Shown in pieces: positions 13,101 through 26,228 of a stretch of 64,000 bases of DNA. The notes below the pieces were generated by a model. That model made no database searches. It saw nothing but the letters and a program-made list of their open reading frames with translations, and was not told where the DNA came from. The DNA is from Sitta carolinensis. Taxonomy: Eukaryota > Chordata > Aves > Passeriformes > Sittidae. The position numbers were made by a program, and so were the translations under genes. The DNA is taken from NCBI GenBank assembly GCA_032173965.1, contig CM063283.1, positions 83,020,743 to 83,084,742 of the forward strand. Reading direction: 5' to 3'. Every line of letters starts with the position of its first letter. The stretch's first letter is position 1.

Positions 13101-16100
13101 TCTGAAGCATAATTGTGTTGGTGTTTTAATAAAGTGGAAGGGATTGCGGAAAGATGACGGTTGTGGGAAATAGGTTGAGCTGCTTTATTTTAAAGAAAAA
13201 ATTCAACCTATTTTTCATTATGATTGAGACCAAAAAATCTAGGTCATATTGGACAGTGGGTGTAGATAACTCTATTAGCCCTGTCTCTAGCCAGTAGGTA
13301 AGGTATTTTCCTGCTATGCCATAGAGGAGGGGCAAGTACAGCAGCACCATTTCCATCTTCTCTGGCACAAAGAAGAAGAAACTCTTAAGAGCTGCCCCAA
13401 TATCTCTTGTGTAGCATACTACACGAGCCAGTTATCCTTGTGTAGAAAGGTCATAATATGTGTAAGAAAGGGAGGACATGCTCTGGAAGTCTTCTGCCTA
13501 TAACTTTCAAAGACTGTGCCCAAGCCTTGTAGTCAACCAGTTAGTGGGGCAGACCTAAGTGTTGAATGGTTAGCTGAATTTTCTTACAGATTCACAAGGT
13601 CAGCCCTTTGGGGCTGCAGACTTAAATTCCAGTCTGTCAACTCCATAGAGCCTATGTGAGCAGTTCCATCCAACAGCTGTGTGTGTCCTGTTGTGCTGGT
13701 TGCCTTCTCTAGTGCTCCTCTGACCTCATGGTATCATTCAAATCCCTGTTCTTCTCTTCTAGGAGTCAAAAGATGTGGAATTAGGCTGTCTTTAGAATCA
13801 CCTTTCCATGGATACTCTGGAACTAGCAGGTCTAAGTTAATTATCAGAAAGTTATTTGAGAAAATCTCTGCATTGGTTATACAAATACATTTGGAAACAC
13901 TTCAGAAACTATAGAAAGCATAAGGTGTTAACATTCATCTGGCCTTAGGACATCTCATCTACCCTTTTTGAATAACTAGGTGTGTTGGATTTACATTGAT
14001 GTTAGGCAAAATAACAGGAGAAAAACTGCTATAGCATTTCTGAAGGTCTGATCAATTCAGTAAGGACTTGGAATGTTCCAGATTCATGAATTTATTGAAG
14101 TACCAGGCAAGTAAGTTCAGAATTGTGGGTAATAAATGCACCAACTACAGTGTTCATATGTGTTGCCATAGAAAGATTAGTAAGATCTAATCATGCTGTA
14201 TATGTATAAATGAATATTCCCAGCTGTCGACATTCTCCAGTGCAGTTGGACATGCAAAGCTCGCATAAAGGCTTCCCTTTGGGAGGAGAGACACTGTCTG
14301 TTGACTGACTTTGAGCAGGCAGAGATGTTTTTCCTTTTCGACCCTTTCTGCCCTGAAGCCCCCCTTTTATACAATAATTTTTGGTCTGTCCTAGTGGGAT
14401 AGAAAAATCACATGTTATTTGCTAATATGTGCATTACACATCCCATGTTTTCCTACATTTGCATCTCAAGAGGTGTGTAAGTTAACATGTTAATAGAGCT
14501 TAATGAGGGTCTCAGTTACTTTTGGTCAAAATTTATAGTTGATGAAAGAGGGAGAATAAACACTTTGATCCTCTTCCTCCATGTACTGAGGCAGCAGTAG
14601 GGCCCTCTGACCTTTATCAGAGTGTCTTTGTGTGCATTTTTATCTTCTCAACAAACCAGATTTATAACAAGGCTTGTTTTCCCAGCCAGCCTTGTCAATT
14701 CTTCACCACCTTAAAGCAACACTGCTGTTCTGACCATTTGCCACACAGGACAGCACAAATGTCCTGCTCTTATTAGGCAGAGAAACTTATACTGTTGCAC
14801 AACTGGGGTTTCATCAAATTTGTCTTTAAAAATGCAAGGAAGGGGGTGGGAGCTGAGAAAGACGAGGAGGGGTAAATGTATTGTCAAAAGCAGTTTACTG
14901 TGGGTAGGATGGGGCACCTCAGTGAACAAGCATCTGAATGTGCATTCTTGATATGGCAGAGCAAAGAGTACTTCTAGAAATAGACAGCATGACACAGAAC
15001 AGGATCTCTATATGATGTGCTCTATATAACATGAAGAAATAGGAGATGCTGCTCTGCTCAATATGTTTTATAAGCATGTTGAAAAGCTAATGATGTAGAA
15101 AAGGGCTTATAAATTATTTGAGAGATGAAAGGAAATGTCTGAGAGTGAACAACTTCAAGAACTTTCTTTACATCCCTCCAGGAAATCAAACAGCAATTTG
15201 ATCAAAACATGTAATCCCTTCCTCATGATGGGGGGGGGGCATTGATGTTTTTCAGTTCTGTGGGAAAACCAGCCAGAATAACTAGTTATTAGTTATAAAA
15301 GATATATTTCTTTGATTTTGTTTTGCAGAGGTGATGACCTGCTGAAGCAAACTCACAGAGAAGTAATGGAAGGTCTGGTCGAACCATGAGCTGCCCAGCA
15401 AAGGAAGGGGAGAGAGTGGTGGCAGCAGGGCAGGTAGGGGCAGTGACCTCGCTGACAAGGGGTAACCAGGTTCATCCAACAGTGCAGATCACTGTACAAG
15501 ACTGAAATGATGAACCAATTCTGAGATCAAGCCTGGAAATCAAGACAGCAAGTCAAGGTCTGGGTCACTGGTAAACACTAGGCATGGTAGAGCTGCCATG
15601 TAGCTTAGGCAGAGACCAAGGACAAGAGTCTCATCTTGAAAGCATCCCTAGAGAGAAGGTCCCACCAATGAGCCTTCTTACAGTTCTGGTTCAAGGCTGG
15701 ACAGCTGCACAGCCTGGGGCCCAAGTAGTCAAACCCCTGGGAAATGGAAGAGGATATACTCAGCCCCTGATACATCTTTGATTCTAGATGGCTTCATATC
15801 TAGACTGGGTACATATTTTTATGCCAACCACTTTTGATCCCCAAAGCATAAAATTTTACAGTTCATGCTATACTGAAAAAATGATGTAATAATTCTGAAA
15901 TTAAGATCTACAGTTGTATGCATGATGCAATAATAAAGTGCAGTTCATTTAGGATGTGGAAGGTAATATTGTAACACTGTGGGAATTGATCAGAAAATAT
16001 TCAGTGAAGAAGAACCCTTGTATCTTGCCAGCTTTTTCTTGTTCTCCTCTGCAAATGGGCAATACAGTAACTACAGCCACAGTCTCCTTTTGATCCTTAG

Positions 16101-19100
16101 TTGCACTGAAGTATTTTATTAATGTTGTTTTAGAATCTGCAACATTAGGCTTTTCTGCTCAGAACCTTTCTGGTTCTATGGTCTGTAGTTCATTGCCATG
16201 CTTGGTTCATGTTATTCCTTCCCACTCCACTGTTTCCAGTAGCTGTGCTCCGATGAACTGGAGCACCCGAGTCACTTGATCCCAGCTCCCAGTATTCTGG
16301 CAAGTGTCTGCCTTCCGCCCCTGCTGCAGAGAGGGCCACTGCCCCCCAGACCTGTCCCACTGTGTGAATGAGCACTTAGCCCCCTGGAGTGACTTCCAGG
16401 CTGCTTTCAGGTGACATTTGTTCAACCTGCTGGCCATGCCCCAGGCCATTGGGTTTTTGCTCTGGACACATTCGGATGCATCATGTGACACAGTTTCTTA
16501 GCCAGGGCTTGTGCTGGTGCAGCCTCCCTTACATTGTATTAACAGGCCTTGGACTGAGAGGTAAAAGTGTCCCTACTTGAACTCCAGGAAATTTATGCTG
16601 TGACCCTTTCTAATAAAAATACACAAGGTGAGCACTTCAGCTGCTCTTTTTCCATGGAGAGCCAGAAGGCCTCTCGTAAAGGCAAACATTGAATTAACCA
16701 CTTACATGGGGTTCTAGTCACCATACCTCTTAGCTTCTTGAAGTTAAGGAACATAATTCCTTGGTAATTATAGAAGGAATTTCCTTATTTCATTCAAAGT
16801 ATTTCAGAAATTAACAGGTGTTTTGCAATGTATATTTATTTAGTGTAATTTTTGAAAGACTGTTGCAGTGTAATTCCGCCTCTAATTATAAGGGTAGAGG
16901 CAATAAAAATCTGTTTATCTGTAAGGCATGCAGCCAGTGCTGCAGCTCCTAAAATGTTTCTTCTTTCCAATAATGGCAGGGTGGGTAAAAACCACCCTCT
17001 CCTGTCCTTGATCTCCACAATGTCACCATTGTGAAGTGGATGAGTTCCAAAATATGCAAAACTGTTAAACCTAATTGTTGTACAGTTTCAAATGCAACGG
17101 CTGCATAAATATCTGGCTCTTCTCCCAGACATTGATTCTGAACTCAAATAAACCTGTTCTAGAACCAAAGAGGAGGGGATTTTCAAGTTCATTGAGATAA
17201 TTTGAGATTTTTCTTGCAATATTTTTACACACTGAGATTATAGGGTTTGCTTAAAATTTTGGCACTCCAAAGGTGGTCTCAGCATCAGCCATTTGGTTGC
17301 TGCAACTCAAAAATTTTTATTTGCTTTTTTGCAAAGTACTCTGGAGGTCATTCACCTGCTTGTGCAGTATACTGTATATCCTGGTGAATATTTTAAGTAA
17401 TTTATGAGAAGTTATAATCAAAAGATGCAACAATAGAATTTTTCCAGACTTATCCATGACATAGCAGTACAGTAGGACAACAAATGTTTACAGAGTTTGA
17501 ATAATGTGACTTTTGAAGGCAGAGACTATAACATCTCATCCAATTACTTTATTTTCTGTACAATCTCTTCTGTACTTAGCCTTGTTGGTGCTCTCTGGTA
17601 ATGCATTGGCTTTTGAATATATATCAAAAATGTATTTCAAAATTGGAGAACTTTGGGAATATTAGTTCAGAATTGCACCAAATAACAAAAACCCAAACAA
17701 AACTGGTTAAAATATCATTATTGAAGTCCATAACAAATGACTATACATTATAGTGATGGAAATGGAACTTGTGTGGTCTGTATGGCTTTCTAATAGTCTT
17801 GTGGAAGTTCAGGACTGCTCAAGGGTTGCAATCTTTAGTTAGACAATGAATTTTTTTATGTACTAAAGATAGCTCTGCAAGGTGCCTTCATTACAAAAGG
17901 CACTGATCAGTGAAAAAATGGACTGTTCATTATTTTAGTTACCAGTTGGGTTGTTAATGGAGACTACCTGGACGCCATTTTTCATTTCTTCTCATGTCCA
18001 GGATGGATGTGTCAAGAAAATACATGGGATGCTTCTGGGAGCTAAATTTGAATGTAATATTTGCATAACAGGAAAAATGTCTTACAGTGCAAAATCATAT
18101 TTACTCTGTATCACCAGCACAGTATTGAAACAAGACCCTGAAAAGCTGAACAGCAAAGCTGAATTAACACATGCAAAGTAATTTTCATTTGCAGAGGGTG
18201 TTTGTTTTTTCTGTACTTTTTCCATTGTGATCATTTTTTACTTTGTTGTAGTAATATTTTAGATATAATAGAATTAGTGACATGTTAGTTGCTATTGTCC
18301 ATTTTGATGGACATTAACACTTTAAGGTTCAAACTTACTTAATTTAGCCCAGTAGCAGCTTTCCAGCTAAACTAAGGTAACAAGACCACCACATAGATTT
18401 AATAGCAGGTATTACATACCAGTGAAGTAGGGTACAGCATCCCTTAAAGTCAGTCTTTTGAAATTGTCTGTCTATGTGATCACCAATCTACAAAACATCC
18501 AATGTACCAAGCAGCTGTAAATTCAGTGGGACTGATTTAGTTTTTGGATTAGAGTAGTGAGATATTAAAGCTATATCAGATGTCCTCATTGCTACTGAAA
18601 TGCCGCTTGACCAGAGTCAGCAGTCAGCAAGCCTCTGCTACATGCAGAGGAACTAGTGCTGTGCTAGCTACTGAAATGAGAACTGTTTGCATAAATACAA
18701 AACTTCTGTCCACATGTAGTTTTCACCATTCAAAGTATCAACCACAAAGCCACTTATAACAGTTATGTAAGTTTTGCTGCTCATCTTATAAAGAACCAAG
18801 GCATTGGCTACTTTTGCCTCTGTTGGACTCTGTCAGGGAAGCTAATTAACATCTAAGACAATGTGAGACTCTTCCACAGAATAGCAAAAGATACTAAAAT
18901 CAGATGTAACTTATGTTCTCCAAAATGTTGAAGATAATTAAAACTTACACTTAATTTCTTAGTATATGAAAAATCTTCCAGAATACATACAGCCATGTAT
19001 GTGCAGCATCTCCTACATTACTATACTTGTAGACGAGGGATTGACGTAATGGTGAGGATCTTACCTCAGCATTGTCTCTAATACTCTGGACAATTGGTAA

Positions 19101-22100
19101 AAAGTGACAAAGTAGGGCATAAGTGGGTTGATGTGCAGTAATTTGTAGGGGCAGGCCCTTTTAGCTCCTCCTTTTTGTTTCCAATTCAGTTTGCCTTCAC
19201 TCTATGATAGAGGAGTTTACTCTCATTCATTCTGTGAAGTATGACATACCTGTGTTAAATGGTGGAGGAACTCCCTGAACTTCTTTTGTACTGTGGTCTG
19301 AACAACTCCTGTGTCTGGTACCCAAAAGAAAGGGTGGAAAAAAATTACTATTAATTAACCAGGTAATACACAATGAGAATAGACAATATGGCCTAAATTA
19401 CTATTCTAACTGATTTACTCCAGGTCGAACTTTGTGTCTGCAGTTGTATTTCTCAGACAAGAAGTAAATATAACTGCATATTTCAAATGGGATTTCAGCT
19501 GTTTGTCCTCAAAATAGGAAGAAAGATGGTTGTGGTTTGAGTAATTCCTAAAAGTAAAGTGAGTTTTTTACCTATGACATATTGGACATTAATAAGATAT
19601 TAACAAACACCATTGACATCAGAATCAGAACTATTTCAATATAAATGTGACAGACTGTAAAACAAGATTTACCTTTTGGCTCTGCTTTCAAATGCAGTAC
19701 GTCACCTTCAAAGCCAGTTTCCATTTTCCCAGGTTCTCTTGAGGCAATGGTAATAAGTAATAGTATTAAAGAGAAAAGTGAATTATCAAACAACTAAAAA
19801 GAATTTAGAATCTCATCAGTAATGGAAGGGGTTGACAATATGAGAGACAAAGGCTAAAAACTAAAAAGCACTCTTGTCTTTAATGGATTATGGTGAAAGA
19901 TAGAGTCCCTCTAGAAAGAAGCAGGAGCAGGAATCAGACTCTTCAGATGGTAGAAGGAAGATGAGTATTTGGTGTTTTGATATAAATGTTTTTACAGAGC
20001 CAGAAGTGCACACAATTACTAGGGGTCATTTGTATGAGTGGCAGGGAAGCTTTAGAAAAGGGCTCTGAGCTTTGTGATAAAACAGGAGTCCTCCCAGCAC
20101 AGCATGGCTATCACAGCTTTCTATCACAGAGGAGCAGTCAACCTTATAGCAAAGGTTTCATAAATGTTTGTTGAAATCTTCTATACTGTCTGCAAATACA
20201 GCAGTAATTTGAAATTGATATAGATGAGAAGATTCATAGCAGCAGTTTCCCAGGCTCTAATTTTCTTCAAAGGAATATGAACAAGATGGAAAAGATATTG
20301 GAGGTCTGATTCTTCAAAATATACTGATTACTGGCATGTTGAGTCTGATTTTTTTTAAAAAAATTGATGTTTCATAGAAAAAAATCTGTGATCTGGTTGA
20401 AAGAGAATGCAAAACTATGGCTCTGAAGAAAGCATTAAATGATGGGCCTGGGTCCTGTGCAGTGTTTAGTGGTGTTAATACTTTTCTACTCAAAGCAGAA
20501 AAGACAACAGGTGCAAATGCTGTTGGTTGCAATAGTTTATTGTGCTTGCAGCCAACATAACACAAATCAACACAAGACCTAGTGCTGGAACAAGCCGAAG
20601 CACATGTTGTCCCAGTAGATTGCTTTCCTTCCTGTTTGAGCTCATTAATTTTAGATCACTAACATTGTTGGCGTCCCAGCCCCAAACTTTAGGGCGCAAT
20701 ATACATTATTAGCATATCTGAAATATCATGCAATTCTCCCTTGAGGATAAAACAAGTTCCTGAAATTGTAGTAAGCGGGGTTGGCAAAACAGAAGAGCTG
20801 CAAAAATCTCCCTTTATAAAAGGGCATGCTGGAGAAGCCCAGCACATATTCTCCACAACAGTTTTTACACCTCTCTGTAAACAGAGCTGTGGACAGTTGC
20901 CTGATACATTAAGACAAGTAGCCTGATGTTATTTTGGGCTGGGATTTATTTAAAATATTAAAGGACAGACCTAACAATTTGTCTTTATTTCCTTCCCTCC
21001 TCCCCCACCCTGGCCATTATACCTGGGATTGTGCTTTGACCCACCTGCCCTTGACATTTTATTCCACTGCTAATGCCCCTCCCAACACCCTGCAGCCAGG
21101 ACAATCCATGGAAAAAGATCAACTTGTCCTAACTTTTTCTTGTTTTAAAGTAAATTTGTTCTTTTTTCCCTATGAAGCATTTTTGTATGAAAGGATACCA
21201 TATGGCTCTAGAAATACTGCTTCCTTTCCTGCTTAAATGAGTAAAGGTTCCCTATCAACATTCACAAAGGATTTCCCTATATACAGAGAAATGTATAAAA
21301 GCTAAAGTGGTTTTGGCCACCTTCCAGGCATTAGGAGAAATTCAATACTCTGTAGCTTCTTAATGGAAAGAATTAAAATTAGCATCCCACATCCTTCTCA
21401 TATATTGGGAGATTTTTCTTATGCACTGGTTATTGGCTAAAGGTTACTGTTCTCATCTCTGTCTAGTAAAGTTTTCTTCTACTGCAGCCACCCACCCTAA
21501 CTAGAGGGCATGAGACTTTTATTTTTGAGATCAAATAGATTTAATACTTTTTCTCATTTTGGCAAATCACTTTCATTTTGGTTTTAAGTTTCTGCAATGA
21601 CCTAGATTTGCATAATAACTTAGGAAAAAGTTGCAACATTCTTGTTTAAACTCAAAATTTGAAATGGTCTTGCTGCTGAAAGTGCATACTGAACACCCCT
21701 CCACCATTTTAAATGATTGTGAAGCACTTGTGTTGCATTGTCCATTGGAGGGTTAATTTGCAAATTTGAATACTGATTTTTGAATACTGGTAATCTATTT
21801 CCACGGTATTAGAACAATTCTGCCCTCAATATATAGGTTAGTGCAACAATGATGATGCTTTTCAATTTTTGGTGTAATACCTTGTGGATTTTTACCACCC
21901 CTAGCATTTCCTTGTTGTTTGGGTGCATTTTTAAATTACATCCTGACCAGTTTGCAAATCTAATATTTTTAGGTGAACAGTTTTATGAATATACTTTAAC
22001 ACTGTAATAAATCTTTAGAGGGTATTATTAGCTAACATTTTACAGAATGTTCCTGTAATTGAAAAGGCCTTTCAAATGCAAACATTTTCTTCTTGGCTCT

Positions 22101-25006
22101 CAGTTGAGAATTGTATTTAATTTGAAAATGATAGACAGCCTATGGAAGTTGCTATTTTCTAGTACATGGAGGATGCTAGTTTTTAGTATCTGGAATATAT
22201 ATATATTTTTTCCATCTGAATTGCTGGCATATCCATTACTGTATGTTAAATGCTTTTCATTTCAACAGGTCTGTAATGGATATCTGAATATCTGTGTGAT
22301 GTATGCTTCCAAAGTCTCATGAAGATACGTCTAGTGGGCATACTCAAGCTGGCATTTCCAAAGCTACTTTGCAAGTCAGATAACAACATGCATCTCAAAT
22401 ATTTTATGAAGTGATTATTTTTAATTGATAATTTAAAGAAATAACATGAAGAGCCACAGAGAATTCATTATTGTTGATGTGTTTAGAACTATAGGATGAA
22501 ATCTGATCAGACTGGTTTGGGCTGTAAAGCAAGAGACTCCCTGGATAGAAACATTGGGTCTGGCCTGGGGGAAGCAAAACAACCTTTCTTCTCTAATGGA
22601 AGACATAACCTGGAAAGCAAGCTTCTGGGCCTGTATTTTTCTAGAAGACAAAAAACTAGCGTGGTTAGCATTGCATGAGTAAGACTTTATGTATGAGTAA
22701 GGCTATATGAGGCTGAATTTCTGAGCTTATAGGAGTTGATGAAAACTTTGCTGCTTGCTTTAACAGGAACAAGATTCACTATAATATTAAAAATAATTAA
22801 CTATGCAAAATGTAATTAACAATGAATTCTAATTAGTTACCTGTGGAAATTGTGCCTTTATTGTCACAGTTTTTTCTTTTTTTTTCCTCCACTCCTCTGT
22901 ACTCTGAATTGCTTTTCCAACACCACCTCTGCAAGTGAGCTGTGTCAGCTGTGCAATATACTGTGATTCATACAACACTGTTTTCACAAAGAAAATTTGT
23001 CACAGGAGAAGAACTTGTTAAAATTTTGACTGTAAGCAATATTTGTCATTTTAAACTGGAATAACAGAAGATGAGGAGGGGTTAATCTAATTCTGTTTAA
23101 TGGAGAAAGAACACAGTTTCCATACTAGAACTTACGTGACTGCACAGTAAAAGCAGGAGTGAAATCATCTCAGAAGTGTGGAAGAATGTAAAGGATATAG
23201 GTCGGAAGGGAGATCCATTAGAAAAATGGATGAGAAGTAGCAGGGCTGTTGCCACTGAAAATGAGAAAGGAGTAGAAAGCCATGCACACAGGTGGAAGAT
23301 CTTGTTTCATTGTTCTGAGGAGGTGTGAGGAAAGACAGGATACTGCTTGCAAGTGGCTTGGGTTTCTGAACATGGAAGCTGCTTCCTTCGTTTAGTTATT
23401 CTTATGTAAATAATATTTATTCAATAATGAAAATGGTTAGTAGAAAGTGCTATTGTGAGTGATTAGAAATACCAGGAAAGGAGGAGAATCCTCTTGTGTT
23501 CTTATTGTTTTGTTTTCCCCCTGCAGAAAGCACTGGTGTGGCATAATAATACATGTTGACCAATTTGAAATGATGGCATTCTTTGCAAAAAACACAGTAA
23601 AAAAAAAATGACCTTACCATGAGGTTTTAATTGTATAAACTGAAATTTAGGCCAACTTTTCAGTTTGGAGGTTATTAAAATAATAAAGGCTAATTTGCAG
23701 AAATTTCTCACTTTGGGAAAGCCTCTATCCTTCAGATGTAAGCCAGGGAATTTTTTGAGACTTGTTTTAAGCCTGAAGTGGACAGAATTTTGCATTTTGT
23801 GTATAATAATACACAAAGGCTTCCAAACTCAGTGGGACAGCTCAACACAAATGGCTCTTGAAAAAAAAAATTACAAACAAAACAGGCATTGTCTTGCAGT
23901 GAACAGCTAGGCACTGCTCTTACAGAGATGGTTTTGTATGCCATTCACATGCACAACACTTCTTGATATTCACTAATGAGAGACAAAACTGCCCCACATT
24001 CCACTGCTGTTATAACTAGAATGGATTTCCTAGAGCATACACATTTAAAATCATTATTAATGAGTAAAGATTTCATGCTGACACTGAGAAGACCTATAGG
24101 TAGGACTAGATACTATTTTTATGTAAATATATACTTGCTTATTTTTGTCCCTTTTTTATTTAAAAAAAATGGTTCTCACCATATGTTCATTGGCTCTTAC
24201 AATTTTGCATTAGGTTACTTGAGAATGAAATTGCCTCAATTTTTGAGTCTGATCTTATCAATACTTGTGAGCTCATTTTCACAACTGAAATAGAAAGAAA
24301 TACAGCACTGCCCAGATAGTCCAAAGATACTTCTCTTTCTCTTCTCTTCTGAAGCCTGTTCTGCTTCAGATTCTTGTGATAGATTTACTTTATTCAATTA
24401 ATGTCCCTCCCCACATCCTTAGGCTGGCCTGGCAGTATTACAAATTGGAGGTGGGCATCCTAACTGCATGGAGGTGAGGGTACCATTCATGCTACCATCC
24501 CTGTCTTCAGCCTTTGGTGGTTTTACACCTCCCATGTGCACCACCATCCATTTTTTTTCTCTACATCCTGCACCTTTACAGCATTTGCCTCTCGTAGAAG
24601 GCAGTGTGGCTCCTCTACCACATTTACAACAAAAGAGAGGTGTCCTGCCCACAGCCTAACATTTTTAAAGTACTCTGTATTGTTTGTAGGTGTTCCAAGA
24701 CATGGACCAGAAAATGTAACCCCTTGGTTTTAGCGTGCCTTTCATTTTGATGTATTTAATTTTTGCTTTAATCTATAATAAGCATGAATTGATCTAGAAT
24801 ATGCCTAGAAGTGGACACAAGGAAATGAGTGACTGTGTCTGAGCATGGAAACTAGATTTTTCTATGTCCAACAATTTCTCTGGAGGAAGTAAAAAAGATG
24901 GGCACAGATTTTGACAGACTCGTAGTGAGTGCAGAGACCTGAAGTTCCTTAGACCTCACTAGCTCTCTGCCCTGAAGCTCCTGGGGATGTTTCTAAGGAA
25001 AGGCCA
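10120..25006. other. Long intergenic stretch, no gene recognised
   Basis: About 15 kb of AT-rich sequence without a gene or mobile element that I can name. It includes a CAGC tetranucleotide repeat (12575-12597), an A run near 11840-11856, and a G run near 15230. A 65-bp minus-strand open segment with good splice-like borders (19673-19737) is noted as a finding. The 16,190-16,490 stretch is more GC-rich but shows no domain. Confidence 0.5.
12575..12597 (+). repeat. CAGC tetranucleotide microsatellite
   Basis: Five consecutive CAGC-type units followed by CAGAGC. A short simple repeat. Confidence 0.9.
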
Positions 25007-25231
25007 TCATAGAATCACAGAATTATTTGGTCTGGAACAGATCTTAAAGGTCATCTCATTCTAAACCCCTTGCCATGGGCAGGGACATCTTCCACTAGAC
25101 AAGGTTGCTCAGAGCCCCATCCAACCTGGCCTTGAACACTCCCAGGGATGGGGCACCCACAGCTCCCCTGGGAAACCTGTGCTAGTGCCTCAATACCCTC
25201 ACAGGGAAGAATTTCTTCCTAATATCTAACT
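25007..25231 (-). mobile_element. CR1 LINE 3' fragment, reversed
   Basis: The left edge TCATAGAATCACAGAATTAT is the complement of the CR1 terminal repeats. The rest (TTGGTCTGGAACAGATCTTA, then GGGCAGGGACATCTTCCACT, then AAGAATTTCTTCCTAATATC) follows the familiar antisense CR1 tail. The element is truncated at its 5' end, on the right. Confidence 0.93.
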
Positions 25232-26228
25232 GGGGTGCGCAATTGAAAATCCATCAGATCCACTTAATCATTATCTCAGGTGTAAAGCATGTTGCTTGAG
25301 CAAGCTGCAGCACTAAGGATGATGCCTGGAGAACTGATTTGCAGGATCATATAACCCTGCTTTAAGATGGAAATATGCATCAGGAGATTGAAGCACAAGA
25401 TTTGGAAGTAATACTTCAACAGTTTCTCTTGAACTTGCCTTCTGAAGTCTGTTAGACCTTCATTACCTTGGTTGGTCTGAAGTGATACAGTTCTCCATCG
25501 TTATGTAAATAATATCAGAATAACAGCTATTGGTGGACTTAATACTGCAAGTGCTCAGTATAAAGACAAACTTCAGGTTCCTGAAACTTCAAATGTTCTG
25601 ATTATTTAAAAAATAAAGTTATTTTTAATAATGTTATCCAATAAATTATTCATGTAGTTGTACCAGACATAATTTCTCTCTGGAAAATGTGGCAGTTTTT
25701 TTTTTTTTTCATAATCAAGAATGCCATTTGATATTGCTCCATGCTATTACAGTACATTTCAAATGGAAAAAAATGTTCATGAGAAGTGAAATCTAAATCT
25801 GGAAATACAAAATAACCCATAAATTCTTCACAAGCATCTCTAGCTTTGAATTTCCATGGTTACGGCACCCAAATACGATTTTTGTTGAAGTGAGTGTGTA
25901 CCTACTAATTGGACCAGTGATTCAAATCTAACAAGTTGGATAGTTGGGTACTTTTCAAATTCTTCACATCAGGACTTCCAGCAAGGGCTAATTCCGTTTT
26001 TTATTTAATAAAAGTAAAAAAAACTTCTGGACATCCGTGTAGACTGTTTAAAGATGATCATCTTGAAAAGCCAAACCAGAACTAGCAGTGAATGTTGCAT
26101 ATGCAAATTATCTTAGTTAGATGTGACTTGCAAATCATTTAAACAAGCAGTAGGCACAACCAGTGGGCACTGTGGTTTCAAGTAAGTTTTCATAAGTTCT
26201 TTTAGATTTGGCTTCATACATAAAATAC
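25232..26228. other. Spacer between two CR1 copies
   Basis: AT-rich sequence with a T run near 25697. No gene or repeat family recognised. Confidence 0.5.

Noticed and set aside
14800..14831. A 31-bp minus-strand segment with a strong pyrimidine tract and a GTATAAGT donor, considered as a micro-exon
   Set aside because: It is too short to judge by eye and has no recognised protein context. Such motif pairs arise by chance in 15 kb of intergenic DNA.
16190..16491. Minus-strand frames in a GC-richer patch, considered as an exon
   Set aside because: Two frames are open simultaneously, the translations resemble nothing known to me, and no convincing acceptor or donor pair was found.
24419..24652. 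Cysteine-rich minus-strand frame (FCCKCGRG, GKCCKGAGC)
   Set aside because: The cysteine spacing fits no family I know, there is no signal peptide, and an equally open frame exists on the other strand. Probably chance.
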